Shown in pieces: positions 1-9,369 of a stretch of DNA of 48,346 nucleotides; within the stretch, counting starts at the first letter, position 1; every line of letters starts with the position of its first letter. The position numbers were made by a program, and so were the translations under genes. Source of the stretch: JBAXTU01 sp037130015 (GTDB lineage: Bacteria > Patescibacteriota > Patescibacteriia > 2-01-FULL-39-33); assembly GCA_037130015.1 (NCBI GenBank), contig JBAXTU010000006.1, positions 1 to 48,346 on the forward strand, in the 5' to 3' direction. The notes beneath the pieces are model-generated. The model was not told the DNA's origin and searched no databases. It saw nothing but the letters and a program-made list of their open reading frames with translations.

Positions 1-578
1 TCCTCATCCAAGCCGCCCAATTGATCATAAACTTGGCGACGAAAAATCATAGCCGCGCCAGAGATGGCCTCGGCTTCGCCAATTTCCTGTTCGTTACCTA
101 TGTTTTTGGGACGATAGCTATTATTTTGCCCGAACAAAAAAGACAGGCCCGACAAATAAATAAAAGAATTCCAAGGGTTGGGCAAACGGCGGCGGCAAGA
201 GTCCTGAAAACTGCCGTCTTTATTCAAGAGACGCGGACCAGCCAAATTGATATTTTTATTATTATCCAAATAATCAACCAGCTTGTTAATGGCTTGATCC
301 GAAACAATAACGTCGCTATTCAAAAGCATCAGATAATCTCCTTTGGCAACCTTCAAGCCGGCATTGTTGCCTTTGGCAAAGCCAAGATTGGTTTTGTTAT
401 CCAACGGCACGACTTGCGGAAATTCCGTCGTTATCATTTCTTTGCTGCCGTCGGTAGAGCCGTTATCAGCCACGATGATTTCAAAATCAAAACCATTTGT
501 TTCTTTATAAATTGATTGAATGGCCTGCTTTAATAAATCTTTAGTATTCCAATTTAGAATTATAATTGACAGCTTCAT
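1..578 (-). CDS. Family 2 glycosyltransferase, 3' end cut by window edge
   Basis: Partial gene: about 192 codons are present and the C-terminus lies beyond position 1. Translating the minus strand from the ATG at 578 gives MKLSIIILNWNTKDLLKQA, then a GT-A nucleotide-binding segment (EIIVADNGSTDG), a LGFAKGNN segment and LLNSDV, the DXD-like position. This is the usual GT2 rhamnosyltransferase-like layout. It should transfer a nucleotide-activated sugar to a growing lipid-linked glycan at the cytoplasmic membrane face. The start overlaps the stop of the upstream gene as ATGA, so translation is probably coupled. It resembles the neighbour at 1542-2405 and may be an old duplicate. Acceptor and sugar cannot be told from sequence. 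Confidence 0.88.
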   Translation of the reverse strand, partial: MKLSIIILNWNTKDLLKQAIQSIYKETNGFDFEIIVADNGSTDGSKEMITTEFPQVVPLDNKTNLGFAKGNNAGLKVAKGDYLMLLNSDVIVSDQAINKLVDYLDNNKNINLAGPRLLNKDGSFQDSCRRRLPNPWNSFIYLSGLSFLFGQNNSYRPKNIGNEQEIGEAEAISGAAMIFRRQVYDQLGGLDE

Positions 579-1540
579 AATTTCTCGTATTTTATTTTAC
601 CGATCTTTCTCTGATAAACGCCAGTCGGCCAACCGCACATTTTGGCCAGATCTCCATAAGCAACAACCAAGGGCACCAAAAACAAGCCAACAATGACAAA
701 AACAACCCCCCGGTCATGATTGAATTCCAGCCAGCGATGCCAGAATTTTTTGATATAAAAAAACATTCCAACCACAAGTAACAACAACCAATAAGGATTT
801 GAAAAATAACTCAACAGTAAAATAATGATTGATCCTGAATAAACAACATAACGAATCAACTGACGCTTAAACCACAAATTAGCATGCCCATCGCCGCGAG
901 TATAACGGAATAATTGCAAAAAAAACTTTTTTAAATTGTCTCTCGCTTCCCAGAAAGCCAAAGGTTCGCGAATATAAAAAACCTTGGGCTTATTTTTTAA
1001 AATCCGCAAATCATAAAAAATATCCTCGCAAATCGGCAGCCATTCAGGATATTTGCCGGCGCGCCGCCAAACATCCTTGGTAAAAGCGACTGAACGGCTG
1101 GAAAAAAGCCAATTTTTTTTAAATTCATCTTTGGCTGGAGTGCTAGCTGAAAAAATCAAACGTTTGATAAAAGTATCTTCCGGCTTAAGCCATGGACCAA
1201 AAGCCGTACCTATGAAATCATAGCCTTGTTCAAACAGCTGGGAAATTTTTTCAAGCCAATTGGGCCGGTATGAACAACCGGCATCAGCGACTGCAATATT
1301 TTCATTGGCTGCTTTTTCCACCGCGTAATTACGGCCAGAGGATATATTGCCCTTAAATTGGAATACTTTTATTTTATCGTTGTTAGCGGCATACTGCTGT
1401 AAATTTTCCCAAGTTCCGTCAGTAGAACCGCCGTCAACTATAATGATCTCATCCGGCTGGATAGTTTGAGAGAGAATACTCTTGATCCAGCCGTCAAAAT
1501 TATTTTTTTCATTAATTAAGGTAGTAATTAGAGAAACCAT
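575..1540 (-). CDS. Family 2 glycosyltransferase with C-terminal membrane segments
   Basis: 321 residues. The N-terminal GT-A domain opens with MVSLITTLINEK and shows EIIIVDGGSTDGTW near residues 32-44 and AVADAGCSYRP near 83-93, the metal/nucleotide region. A CEDIFYDLRI stretch near 171-180 fits the catalytic acidic motif of GT2 enzymes. Residues of about 230-300 contain two or three hydrophobic segments that should hold it to the membrane. It ends 4 bases into the next gene (ATGA overlap) and begins one base after the gene upstream, so it is inside the glycan operon. Sugar and acceptor are unknown. Confidence 0.88.
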   Translation of the reverse strand: MVSLITTLINEKNNFDGWIKSILSQTIQPDEIIIVDGGSTDGTWENLQQYAANNDKIKVFQFKGNISSGRNYAVEKAANENIAVADAGCSYRPNWLEKISQLFEQGYDFIGTAFGPWLKPEDTFIKRLIFSASTPAKDEFKKNWLFSSRSVAFTKDVWRRAGKYPEWLPICEDIFYDLRILKNKPKVFYIREPLAFWEARDNLKKFFLQLFRYTRGDGHANLWFKRQLIRYVVYSGSIIILLLSYFSNPYWLLLLVVGMFFYIKKFWHRWLEFNHDRGVVFVIVGLFLVPLVVAYGDLAKMCGWPTGVYQRKIGKIKYEKL

Positions 1541-1541
1541 A

Positions 1542-2405
1542 TTATTGTTTTAAATTTTTAATTTTTAAACTTAATTTTCCTAATAATAAAATTTCAAACA
1601 ATATCATCCGCTTTTTGAAACCGCCATAATTTTTTTTGACAAAGATACGCAAACTCTGCAGAAACATCTTTAATCTTTCAGGATCATGCCTGCTCTTGTA
1701 GCTGCCGCCATAAACATGGACCATCGGCTCTGTTTTTATGGCCATCAATTTGTAGCCGGCCCTATTAATCCGCCAACACAAATCAGTCTCTTCAAAATAC
1801 ATAAAATATTCTTCTCCTAAAAAACCAACCCTATCCAAAACAGCTTTTCTAAACATGGCCGCCGCGCCGGTAATATAATCCAAACGCATCCCTTTGTCTG
1901 GTATTTCCTGACGAAAAATTGCCATGTCTTTTAATTTTTTCTTGGCAAATTCTGGAAAGAAGAATGTTATTGGCAACAAATACCTCAAAACATTCAAGAT
2001 GGTTGGGAAATAACCGCCGACTGACTGCCATGATCCGTCGGGATAAATCAATTGCGGCACCACGCCGGCCACCTGAGAATTATGCTCCAAATAATCAAAC
2101 ATTTGCTGGAGAGTATTTTTACCGATTTCAGTATCGCTGTTAAGCAAAAAAATATAATCGCCGCCTGCTGTCGCAATGGCTTGATTATTGGCTTTAGCAA
2201 ATCCCAAATTTTCATTATTAATTATCAATTTAACATTGGGGAAATCATTTCTGATCATTTCAACGCTGTCGTCCTGGGAATTATTATCCGCCACGATTAT
2301 TTCCTGGGGCGCAAAAGCAGAGGCCAAAATAGCAGCTAGGCATTTTCTGGTCAATTCCCGAGTGTTATAACTTACAACAATTATGGAAATTTTATTTTGA
2401 TCCAT
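1542..2405 (-). CDS. Family 2 glycosyltransferase, rhamnosyltransferase-like
   Basis: 287 residues, typical length for a single-domain GT2 enzyme. Visible motifs are ISIIVVSYNTREL at the N-terminus, EIIVADNNSQDDS, NLGFAKANN and FLLNSDTEIG (DXD-like), then a YFEETDLCWRINRAG block, which is the characteristic ED motif of the rhamnosyltransferase-like (WbbL/RfbN) subgroup. It probably adds one sugar to a lipid-linked oligosaccharide on the cytoplasmic side. It lies 3 bases after the large fusion gene upstream and 1 base before the next. The C-terminus is basic and may bind membrane. The specific donor is not predictable. Confidence 0.9.
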   Translation of the reverse strand: MDQNKISIIVVSYNTRELTRKCLAAILASAFAPQEIIVADNNSQDDSVEMIRNDFPNVKLIINNENLGFAKANNQAIATAGGDYIFLLNSDTEIGKNTLQQMFDYLEHNSQVAGVVPQLIYPDGSWQSVGGYFPTILNVLRYLLPITFFFPEFAKKKLKDMAIFRQEIPDKGMRLDYITGAAAMFRKAVLDRVGFLGEEYFMYFEETDLCWRINRAGYKLMAIKTEPMVHVYGGSYKSRHDPERLKMFLQSLRIFVKKNYGGFKKRMILFEILLLGKLSLKIKNLKQ

Positions 2406-2408
2406 AAG

Positions 2409-4628
2409 CTAATTACTCAAAAGAAAAACCGAATATTTAAAGGTGTAGCTGCCTCGATGCAAGATTTTTTCTTTGATTTTTTTAAGATTGTTATCCAAAG
2501 GAACAGAATCATATCGCTCTATAATTTTTAATCCGGCCGGAATCTTGCTATCGGTATTATTATTGACATTGCCGTCATCAGAGGCGGTGGTAAAAAACCA
2601 AAACCGCTTGCTAGTGCTAGTTGAAAATTCAGAGCTGATCTTGTCTGATTCAATGGGAGTGATTTTTTTAAAATATTGCGACTTATAATAATCAAAAAAT
2701 CCGCGGTTAAGATCACTATTGATAATCAAATAATCGCCAACCAAAGATTCATCGCGAATAAATTCAAAACTTTTGAAATTATTGAAGTAGCTGGCATTTA
2801 AATAATTTTTAGCGCTGTAAAAGTTTATCAAACCGAACAACTCTACAATAATTATGCCACTAATGATAAAATTCCGCCAATGCTTTTTACTAATTTTGGA
2901 TATTACTATAACCAAGGAAATAATAAATAGAGGAAAAGCAACAAAACCGTATTTGGGATAAACAATAAAATTATACCTTGGATCAAGAATATTCAAAATA
3001 ACCGTATTCAAAACAATAACCATCAAACATACAGCCAGAACAAACAACTGCTCCCGCGAGAACTGTTTCTGTCTGATTTTTTCCACTCCGAAATAACCCA
3101 ATAAAGCTAATACCAACAAACCCAATCCAAAAACCAAATAATTCCAGGGCAGAATATTTTCACCGAAAAAGAAAGCGTAAAAATGCATGAAAAAATCCAA
3201 CAAAAAAGTAACTGGTCCCCTGCCGAACAAATCAACCTTATTAAAACCGCCGTCTTGCTGGATAAAGACACGGTGCCAAATCAGCCAAACCATCGGCAGG
3301 AAAGATAAGGCCAAAATCAATTGGATTTTAAACCAGTTCAGCCAGGATAAAAATTTGACTTTTCTAAGCCAAGCCCAGATGAAAATAAAATTGGAAATAA
3401 TTATCAAATAGAAAAAATGCGGATAATCGGTCCAGCCAACCAAGAAAGCAAAAAAAGCAAAACAGATAATATTTTTTTTACTGGCGGCAGTAAAAAGAAG
3501 CTCATACAAAAAATATAAAGCGGCCAAGGTAAAAAGCGCAGTCAAAGAATGATAACGCGCCATCTGAGAAATTAGGACAAAATAAGACGACAACATCATA
3601 AAAACTACGGCCAAAATCGCCCAAGACTGTTTTTTGATGATTTTTTTAGTCCAATAATAAGTCAAAACGGAAAGCAACAATCCGCTAATAATGGAAAGCA
3701 GACGAATTCCCAAAATGCCAGCTGGAAATATTTTATAAGTGACATTCTGCAAAAAATAATAAAGTGGGGCGTGATTGTCTGGAACTTTGAAATACTCTAT
3801 TAGATACCTAAATGGATTATAATGCAAATACCAGAACACTGCTGTTTCATCCATCCAAAGAGCTCGCGTCGTGGCATGAAAAAGCAGTAGAGCCAAAACA
3901 CCGGTAAATAGCAAAATCAAACCGCGATTGTCATCTATTTTTCTAAATATTTTAAAGCCGCTGTAAACAACAATCTGCTTTGCAAATAAATAATATTCCT
4001 TGGCATTTAATTTTGACTGTTCAAATTTACGGCTGCGAAAAGTATAAGACATTTCCTTGACTTGATTGAATTTTCCTTTAACTAAAATTTCCAAAAGGAT
4101 CTTATACCCCACCGTATTAAGCTTTACTCCGTCAATCACCCGGCGATTAAAGAAAAAATAACCGGAAAGAGGGTCTTTAACTCCAGTCAACAGACGAGTA
4201 ATAAACACGCCGGCTTCTGAAGTGGCGCGCCGCCACCAAACCCATTTTTCTACTTTGCTGCCTTCAGCAAAACGACTACCCATGGCAACGTCATAATCTG
4301 CAAGGGATTTGATAAGCTGATCCAAAATCACCGGATCATGTCCCATATCAGCATCCATAACTCCTAAATACGGGCGTTCTGAAAATTTAAAACCTTCAAT
4401 AACCGCTGACCCCAAACCCATTTTACCGGCACGATGAATAACTTGAATCGGATATTTGGCCTTAAGATCTTCAGCGATTTGCCCAGTGCCATCGGGCGAA
4501 TTATCATCAACAAAAATCAGCTCCAAGTCAATTTCGTTTTTATCAATACTATTAAAAATCTCCTCTGTCAAAGGCTCCAAATTCTTGGCCTCATTATAAG
4601 TTGGAATAACTATTGAGATTTTAATCAT
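2409..4628 (-). CDS. Fusion: polyprenyl-phosphate sugar synthase (DPM1-like) plus GT-C membrane glycosyltransferase
   Basis: 739 residues. Residues 1 to about 225 are a DPM1-type GT2 domain (SIVIPTYNEAKNLE, FVDDNSPDGTG, MDADMGHDP, GSRFAEGS, then a PLSGYFFF motif) that should charge polyprenyl phosphate with a sugar. From about 235 to 640 the protein is strongly hydrophobic with many membrane passes and reads like an ArnT/PMT-type GT-C enzyme. The ALWMDETAVFW segment just after its first helix matches the acidic first-loop motif used by polyprenyl-phosphate-dependent transferases. A hydrophilic tail of roughly 100 residues follows. The inferred role is to make a lipid-linked sugar donor and use it outside the membrane in one polypeptide. 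A similar fusion follows upstream at 4644-6473. Confidence 0.85.
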   Translation of the reverse strand: MIKISIVIPTYNEAKNLEPLTEEIFNSIDKNEIDLELIFVDDNSPDGTGQIAEDLKAKYPIQVIHRAGKMGLGSAVIEGFKFSERPYLGVMDADMGHDPVILDQLIKSLADYDVAMGSRFAEGSKVEKWVWWRRATSEAGVFITRLLTGVKDPLSGYFFFNRRVIDGVKLNTVGYKILLEILVKGKFNQVKEMSYTFRSRKFEQSKLNAKEYYLFAKQIVVYSGFKIFRKIDDNRGLILLFTGVLALLLFHATTRALWMDETAVFWYLHYNPFRYLIEYFKVPDNHAPLYYFLQNVTYKIFPAGILGIRLLSIISGLLLSVLTYYWTKKIIKKQSWAILAVVFMMLSSYFVLISQMARYHSLTALFTLAALYFLYELLFTAASKKNIICFAFFAFLVGWTDYPHFFYLIIISNFIFIWAWLRKVKFLSWLNWFKIQLILALSFLPMVWLIWHRVFIQQDGGFNKVDLFGRGPVTFLLDFFMHFYAFFFGENILPWNYLVFGLGLLVLALLGYFGVEKIRQKQFSREQLFVLAVCLMVIVLNTVILNILDPRYNFIVYPKYGFVAFPLFIISLVIVISKISKKHWRNFIISGIIIVELFGLINFYSAKNYLNASYFNNFKSFEFIRDESLVGDYLIINSDLNRGFFDYYKSQYFKKITPIESDKISSEFSTSTSKRFWFFTTASDDGNVNNNTDSKIPAGLKIIERYDSVPLDNNLKKIKEKILHRGSYTFKYSVFLLSN

Positions 4629-4643
4629 ATAATTGATTAGTAA

Positions 4644-6473
4644 TTAGTAATAATTTCCACCCGATTTCACTGACGACCAAATGCAACCAATATTATTTCT
4701 GCAATCCTTCATAATGATAAACATATGATTATACTTTAGGGTGCCTTGCAAAATATACGGAATAATTGCGCAAATAATAATAATTGAACAAATCAGCTTT
4801 TTAAATTTATACTTTTCCCCTAAATAAACCAGCGAATAAGCTGACAACGGCACTAACAGCCAAGCCGAAATAAACACTGTCCGGCTCAAAAATAACGGCC
4901 ACCCAAAATATGACAAGCTTGGAACAAACACAGCCAGAAAATACAGCTTGATATCCTTGTCAATTTTAGATCGATTTTTTAACATCAAAAATACGCCCAA
5001 TAAAATAAAAGGCCAAAGCGCGTTAAAAGTTGAAGCATTAATAAAAAACCATTTATAAAATTGATAATTATCAGCGGCATACCGATTCCAGTTATCAATA
5101 AACCATTGCCCCGAATTATAATGGATTGTCAAACCGACGGCTTGATTAATGATTAAAATAATAAAAGGAATAGCGGAAAATTTAACAAAATCAATGGCTT
5201 TGTTTTTTAATTTAAGATCAGCAAACAACAAGATAACGGCAAAAAATATTGCTCCCATGGCTCCGCTTTCCTTGGTCAGCATACCCAAGCCGACAGCCAA
5301 ACCTGAGACCCATAAACGCCAATCTTTTTTATCGCGATACCATCTCCAAACCAAATAGACAGTCAGTAAAAACCAAAAAAAACCGCCCATGTCCTGGACT
5401 TGGGTCAAGCCATAACGCAAAATAGGATAAGCAGTTATGATAAAGACAGATGTTAAAAAACCGATTTTTTTATTTTTAAAAACATCAGCGATTAATTTAT
5501 AAGACAATATGCAAAGGCCTAAATAAAAAATAATATTTAAAGCAATAATAACCATCACCGGACTTAAAAAGCGGAAGATAGTCGCCCCAACAATCGGATA
5601 GAAAGAATTCAAGTAGCGATTCGGATGCAACGGACTGTCAAGCCCGCGAAAACGTTCAATCGTCCAAATAAAACTGTCCGTGTCATTATTGGGATGAAAA
5701 CCGAATAAGTCAGCAAAAACAAATAAATTTACAACAGCCAAACTAAAAATTGCCAAAAGAATCAGATGGTCATTTCTAATCCGATCAAAAAATCCATATT
5801 TAAAAATGCAATAAATTGAATGAAAACCGTCTTTCCAATTAATTTTTTTACCTTCGCTATAGGTGCGTCCATTATAAGAAACGCCTACCTCAAAAATCTT
5901 AATTTTATTTATCCTGGACAACTTTAAAGTGAACTCAGGTTCAAAGCCAAAACGATTTTCTTTAAGCTCTATTTTTTTTAATAAATCCCTTTTGAACAAT
6001 TTAAAACATGTTTCCATATCGGTCAGATTGATATTAGAAAACATATTGCTTAAAAGCGTCAGAAACTTATTGCCTAAATAATGCCAAAAATAAACCACGC
6101 GATGAGCTCCCTTGCCCATAAACCTGGAGCCAAATACCACATCAGCGCCAAATTTGGCTATCGGCTCCAAAAGCAAGCCATATTCATTGGGGTCGTACTC
6201 TATATCAGCATCCTGAATGATTATATAGTCACCGGTTGCCACCAAAAAACCAGCGTGCAAAGCAGCGCCCTTTCCCTTATTGATATCATGGAATATAATC
6301 CTAAAATCTTGGTTAAGATTTTTTAAAATATCCCTAGTTCCGTCAGTTGAACCATCATCAACAATAATAATTTCTTTTTCCCAGTCGCCAATATCAACAG
6401 ACTGGACTTTGTTTAGTAAATTAATAATTGTATTCTTTTCATTATAGACCGGAATCACTATTGAAAGCTTCAT
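4644..6473 (-). CDS. Second fusion: polyprenyl-phosphate glycosyltransferase plus GT-C membrane domain
   Basis: 609 residues from the ATG at 6473. A longer frame open to 6536 adds a hydrophobic leader that would run into the upstream gene, whereas MKLSIVIPVYNEKNT is the normal GT2 opening, so the internal start is preferred. Residues 1 to about 240 are DPM1/ALG5-like (EIIIVDDGSTDGTRD, IIQDADIEYDP, FGSRFMGKGAH, ETCFKLFKRD). About 255-590 form many membrane helices. A conserved-looking loop follows the first helix (HPNNDTDSFIW), suggesting a GT-C transferase that uses a polyprenyl-phosphate sugar. It ends 15 bases before the other fusion, and this tandem pair may handle two different sugars. 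Confidence 0.83.
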   Translation of the reverse strand: MKLSIVIPVYNEKNTIINLLNKVQSVDIGDWEKEIIIVDDGSTDGTRDILKNLNQDFRIIFHDINKGKGAALHAGFLVATGDYIIIQDADIEYDPNEYGLLLEPIAKFGADVVFGSRFMGKGAHRVVYFWHYLGNKFLTLLSNMFSNINLTDMETCFKLFKRDLLKKIELKENRFGFEPEFTLKLSRINKIKIFEVGVSYNGRTYSEGKKINWKDGFHSIYCIFKYGFFDRIRNDHLILLAIFSLAVVNLFVFADLFGFHPNNDTDSFIWTIERFRGLDSPLHPNRYLNSFYPIVGATIFRFLSPVMVIIALNIIFYLGLCILSYKLIADVFKNKKIGFLTSVFIITAYPILRYGLTQVQDMGGFFWFLLTVYLVWRWYRDKKDWRLWVSGLAVGLGMLTKESGAMGAIFFAVILLFADLKLKNKAIDFVKFSAIPFIILIINQAVGLTIHYNSGQWFIDNWNRYAADNYQFYKWFFINASTFNALWPFILLGVFLMLKNRSKIDKDIKLYFLAVFVPSLSYFGWPLFLSRTVFISAWLLVPLSAYSLVYLGEKYKFKKLICSIIIICAIIPYILQGTLKYNHMFIIMKDCRNNIGCIWSSVKSGGNYY

Positions 6474-6483
6474 AATATGATTT

Positions 6484-7392
6484 TTATTTCTTATTGATAA
6501 AATAATTCCAACCAAACAGCAATTCAAAAAAGGCAAGATTATAATAACGGTAAACCTTTTTTTCCAGCTGAGTGGGCAAAATAGACCTGATTAGATACAA
6601 TGGACTGAAACAACACCAAACCGCAAAATACAAAAGATTTTTATTCCATCTTTTAATTACTAAAGGTTCAGCTTCTTGATGCTTGGCCACAAAAACATGG
6701 GCCCAAAGGCTGGCTTTCTTTTGACGCTCAATAAATTGTTTGCGATTGTATTTATGCTTATGATAACCGATAGCGTCAGGATTGTAAATAATCGTGAATC
6801 CCCTGTCTTTTTGCAGACGATAGCCGAATTCCGTATCTTCAAAAGCCGCGATTTTAAAATCTTCATCAAAATAAATGTCTTGCAATAATTTTTTCTTGAA
6901 AGAAATATTGCAAGTATGCAAATATCTGAAATCGCACTCATCGCCTGATTTTTTTCCGCTATAATTGAATTGAGGTCCATAAGGAGCAAGAAAATCCATA
7001 AACTGATCACGGACGCTTTCCTCCCATAAAGTCAAACCCAGAATGGCGTATTTTTTTTCGGGATACTTGAAATGAAAATCAACATGCTGTTTTATCAAAT
7101 CAGGATGCGGTATGATATCGTCTCCGATAAATATCACTATTTCCGATTGCTCCGCTGTATTTCTTAAGCCCAAATTCCTAGCCGCGGCCGGACCGGCATT
7201 TGATTGATATATATACTTGATTGTCAATTGGCAAAAATCTTCCGTAATTTTTTTATTGGCGCAATGGCCATATGAGCCATCATCGATTACTAGCGCTTCG
7301 AAATCTTTAAAGCTCTGTTTTGATAAAGCTGCCAAAACTTCAAGTAAGGCGTCGGAACGGTCAAAGGTAGGAATTATGATTGAGACTTTCAT
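6484..7392 (-). CDS. Family 2 glycosyltransferase
   Basis: 302 residues from the ATG at 7392; the frame is open to 7467, but MKVSIIIPTFDRSDALLEV is the family-typical N-terminus and this ATG overlaps the stop of the radical SAM gene as ATGA. GT-A motifs are EALVIDDGSYG, AGPAAARNLGL and IVIFIGDDIIPHPD, with the acidic AAFEDTEFGYRLQ motif near residue 185. A hydrophobic stretch lies in the C-terminal quarter. The domain is closest in style to GalNAc-/glucosyl-type GT2 proteins of capsule loci. It should extend the glycan on the cytoplasmic side. Specificity is unknown. Confidence 0.87.
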   Translation of the reverse strand: MKVSIIIPTFDRSDALLEVLAALSKQSFKDFEALVIDDGSYGHCANKKITEDFCQLTIKYIYQSNAGPAAARNLGLRNTAEQSEIVIFIGDDIIPHPDLIKQHVDFHFKYPEKKYAILGLTLWEESVRDQFMDFLAPYGPQFNYSGKKSGDECDFRYLHTCNISFKKKLLQDIYFDEDFKIAAFEDTEFGYRLQKDRGFTIIYNPDAIGYHKHKYNRKQFIERQKKASLWAHVFVAKHQEAEPLVIKRWNKNLLYFAVWCCFSPLYLIRSILPTQLEKKVYRYYNLAFFELLFGWNYFINKK

Positions 7393-8489
7393 ACGATTTT
7401 TCCGGTAAGCATATATCTTAAATAATAAAAAGGCAAAACAACAAAAATGCCAAAAAATGAATACCACAGCGCTTCATTAACAAAACAAATATGCGTGCAA
7501 TCGCATTTTTCTTTCTTGATTCTGCTTTTTATTTTATCACCGAAAGATTGCAATATTGCCACAGGATTAAAACCATTATCTTTGATATTAGCCAAAGATT
7601 CTTTTAATTCGCAATAAGCTAAATCGCCATTAGGATAAATAACGGCTGAAGTCTGGCCGGCATTGCATCTGACTGGCCAGGCTTTGTGGCAATAAGCCTT
7701 ATATTGCAAGTTGTATTTGGAAATCAATGACGCCTTGGCGATAATTGATTCCCAAATAGGCAAAATACTCAAATAATTCTTGGATTGGAATTCAAAAAGC
7801 TTGTTAAAAATTGCCTTTACTTCGCTTTCGCTTAATTTTTTTTCAAGAGGATCTTTGGCATCGCCTCGGATAATTTCAAAGACATGCATGCCCACGATTT
7901 GAGGAAAATCTTTTTTGATAAAAGCGGCCAAATCAAGCAATGAGCTATAATTCCTGCAGCAGATTACCGAATTAATGACTACATTGAATTTAAATCCTTC
8001 TTTTTTTAATTCACCGAGCAAAAAAATCAAACGCATGGCAGTATCAAAATTTCCAGGTACGCCCCTGATGTACTCATGGTCTTCCTTTAATCCGTCCAAA
8101 GAAACATTGATGGTCAGATTTAAATTTTTATTATTATTCAATATTTCCCTGACAGTAACGATTATTTTTTCGCCTAATAAAGTGTTGGTGGGAATTCCCA
8201 AATTTTTTATGCTATTATTTTTTACGAACAGATTCACCAACTGAACCAAATCAGGCCGTAAAAACGGCTCTCCTCCAGACAAAAGCAAGGTATCAAATTG
8301 TCCCAAATTTTCTGAGGTCTTTTCAACCTGATCAAGGCTAAGGTCGTTGTTGGCATTAAGATTCTGCCAAAAAAAACATGACTTGCACCTAGAATTGCAA
8401 GTTGAGGTCACAAAAAATATGACAAAATTTAATTTTTTATCAGCTATTCGCTTAATTGTTTTGACCACTTTTTTAAAAAATTTTAGCAT
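7389..8489 (-). CDS. Radical SAM protein with SPASM-like C-terminus
   Basis: 366 residues. The 4Fe-4S motif is CNSRCKSC (Cys31, Cys35, Cys38; CX3CX2C), followed by LLSGGEPFLRPD, the usual GGEP S-adenosylmethionine contact. The C-terminal third has further cysteines in CHKAWPVRCNAG, AYCELKE and CDCTHIC, which could ligate auxiliary clusters as in SPASM/twitch proteins. A hydrophobic tail (FGIFVVLPFYYLRYML) may touch the membrane. It is embedded between two GT2 genes and overlaps the downstream one by 4 bases, so it probably modifies a sugar, lipid carrier or small peptide made in this locus. Proteins of this shape are known from glycan islands, but their reactions are mostly undetermined. Confidence 0.85.
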   Translation of the reverse strand: MLKFFKKVVKTIKRIADKKLNFVIFFVTSTCNSRCKSCFFWQNLNANNDLSLDQVEKTSENLGQFDTLLLSGGEPFLRPDLVQLVNLFVKNNSIKNLGIPTNTLLGEKIIVTVREILNNNKNLNLTINVSLDGLKEDHEYIRGVPGNFDTAMRLIFLLGELKKEGFKFNVVINSVICCRNYSSLLDLAAFIKKDFPQIVGMHVFEIIRGDAKDPLEKKLSESEVKAIFNKLFEFQSKNYLSILPIWESIIAKASLISKYNLQYKAYCHKAWPVRCNAGQTSAVIYPNGDLAYCELKESLANIKDNGFNPVAILQSFGDKIKSRIKKEKCDCTHICFVNEALWYSFFGIFVVLPFYYLRYMLTGKIV

Positions 8490-8510
8490 AAGACGTCAGG
8501 CTTTGTTTTT

Positions 8511-9353
8511 TTATAAACTTTTTTTATTATTTAAAAATCTTTTATATTTTATAATATTAAAACACAATAAAAATTCATTAAGCGCTTGTTGAATGGAAAA
8601 AATAAATCCATAATATGACAGCCATAATTTATTTTTTAATCCTTGTACTAAAAAAATCTTCAATGGCTCAATAAATAAATAAAGCCAAATATATCTCTTC
8701 TTTTTATCTGCCAATAAATACCATTGTTTTACATCTGCATTAAAAGATTGCACTTTTATAATTTCTGAAAAAAAATATTTAGCACGAATTTTTTCCCATT
8801 TTCTATCTTTGTTTATATGCGTTCTCATTGAAATATTGTTATAATTCGGCCGATGACACAATAATAATTCACTTCTAAATACTTTACCAGAAACTTCGCC
8901 AGACTCATGAGGAACACCAAAATAAGAAAAATTATTTTTCCTATACAAACATAACTTATACAGCCCTGGGATTAAAATAACTTTTAAGCCATTCCAAAAT
9001 TCCCAATGAAATTTATAACCATTGACATCATCATTATTAATCATTTCTTTTATTTTTTCATGACTGTCAATATTAAGATATTCATCAGCGTCAATTTGCA
9101 GGATCCATTCACCCCTTGCCTGTTCCAAGCAAAACACCCGATGAGGCTCGGCTTCGCCTATATGATCCCTGACAAATACTTTATCCGTGTACTCTTTGGC
9201 TATTTCCAAAGTTTTATCACTGCACTCGCCGTCATGAACAAGAATTATTTCATCAACCAAATCCTTTATGCTGTCCAAACATCTTCTAATTATTTTTTCT
9301 TCATTATAGACAATAATGCAGGCTGAAATGTTTTTTTTAAAATTGCTCTCCAT
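8511..9353 (-). CDS. Family 2 glycosyltransferase, WaaE/LgtF-like
   Basis: 280 residues. It opens with SACIIVYNEEKIIRRCLDSI, has DEIILVHDGECSDKT in place of the usual VDxGSxD, and WILQIDADEYL as the DXD region; this set is typical of the beta-1,4-glucosyltransferase (WaaE/LgtF) subgroup that works on lipopolysaccharide cores. A FSYFGVPHESGEV block follows. The C-terminus is rich in aromatic and hydrophobic residues. In Gram-negative bacteria relatives add glucose to heptose, and heptose-pathway genes lie directly upstream here, which makes heptose a plausible acceptor. That link is an inference. Confidence 0.86.
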   Translation of the reverse strand: MESNFKKNISACIIVYNEEKIIRRCLDSIKDLVDEIILVHDGECSDKTLEIAKEYTDKVFVRDHIGEAEPHRVFCLEQARGEWILQIDADEYLNIDSHEKIKEMINNDDVNGYKFHWEFWNGLKVILIPGLYKLCLYRKNNFSYFGVPHESGEVSGKVFRSELLLCHRPNYNNISMRTHINKDRKWEKIRAKYFFSEIIKVQSFNADVKQWYLLADKKKRYIWLYLFIEPLKIFLVQGLKNKLWLSYYGFIFSIQQALNEFLLCFNIIKYKRFLNNKKSL

Positions 9354-9369
9354 ATTGAGCTTTATATTG

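Noticed and set aside
1..515. 164-residue plus-strand frame from position 21
   Set aside because: The minus strand encodes a clear GT2 protein with DNGSTDG and LLNSDV motifs through the same stretch.
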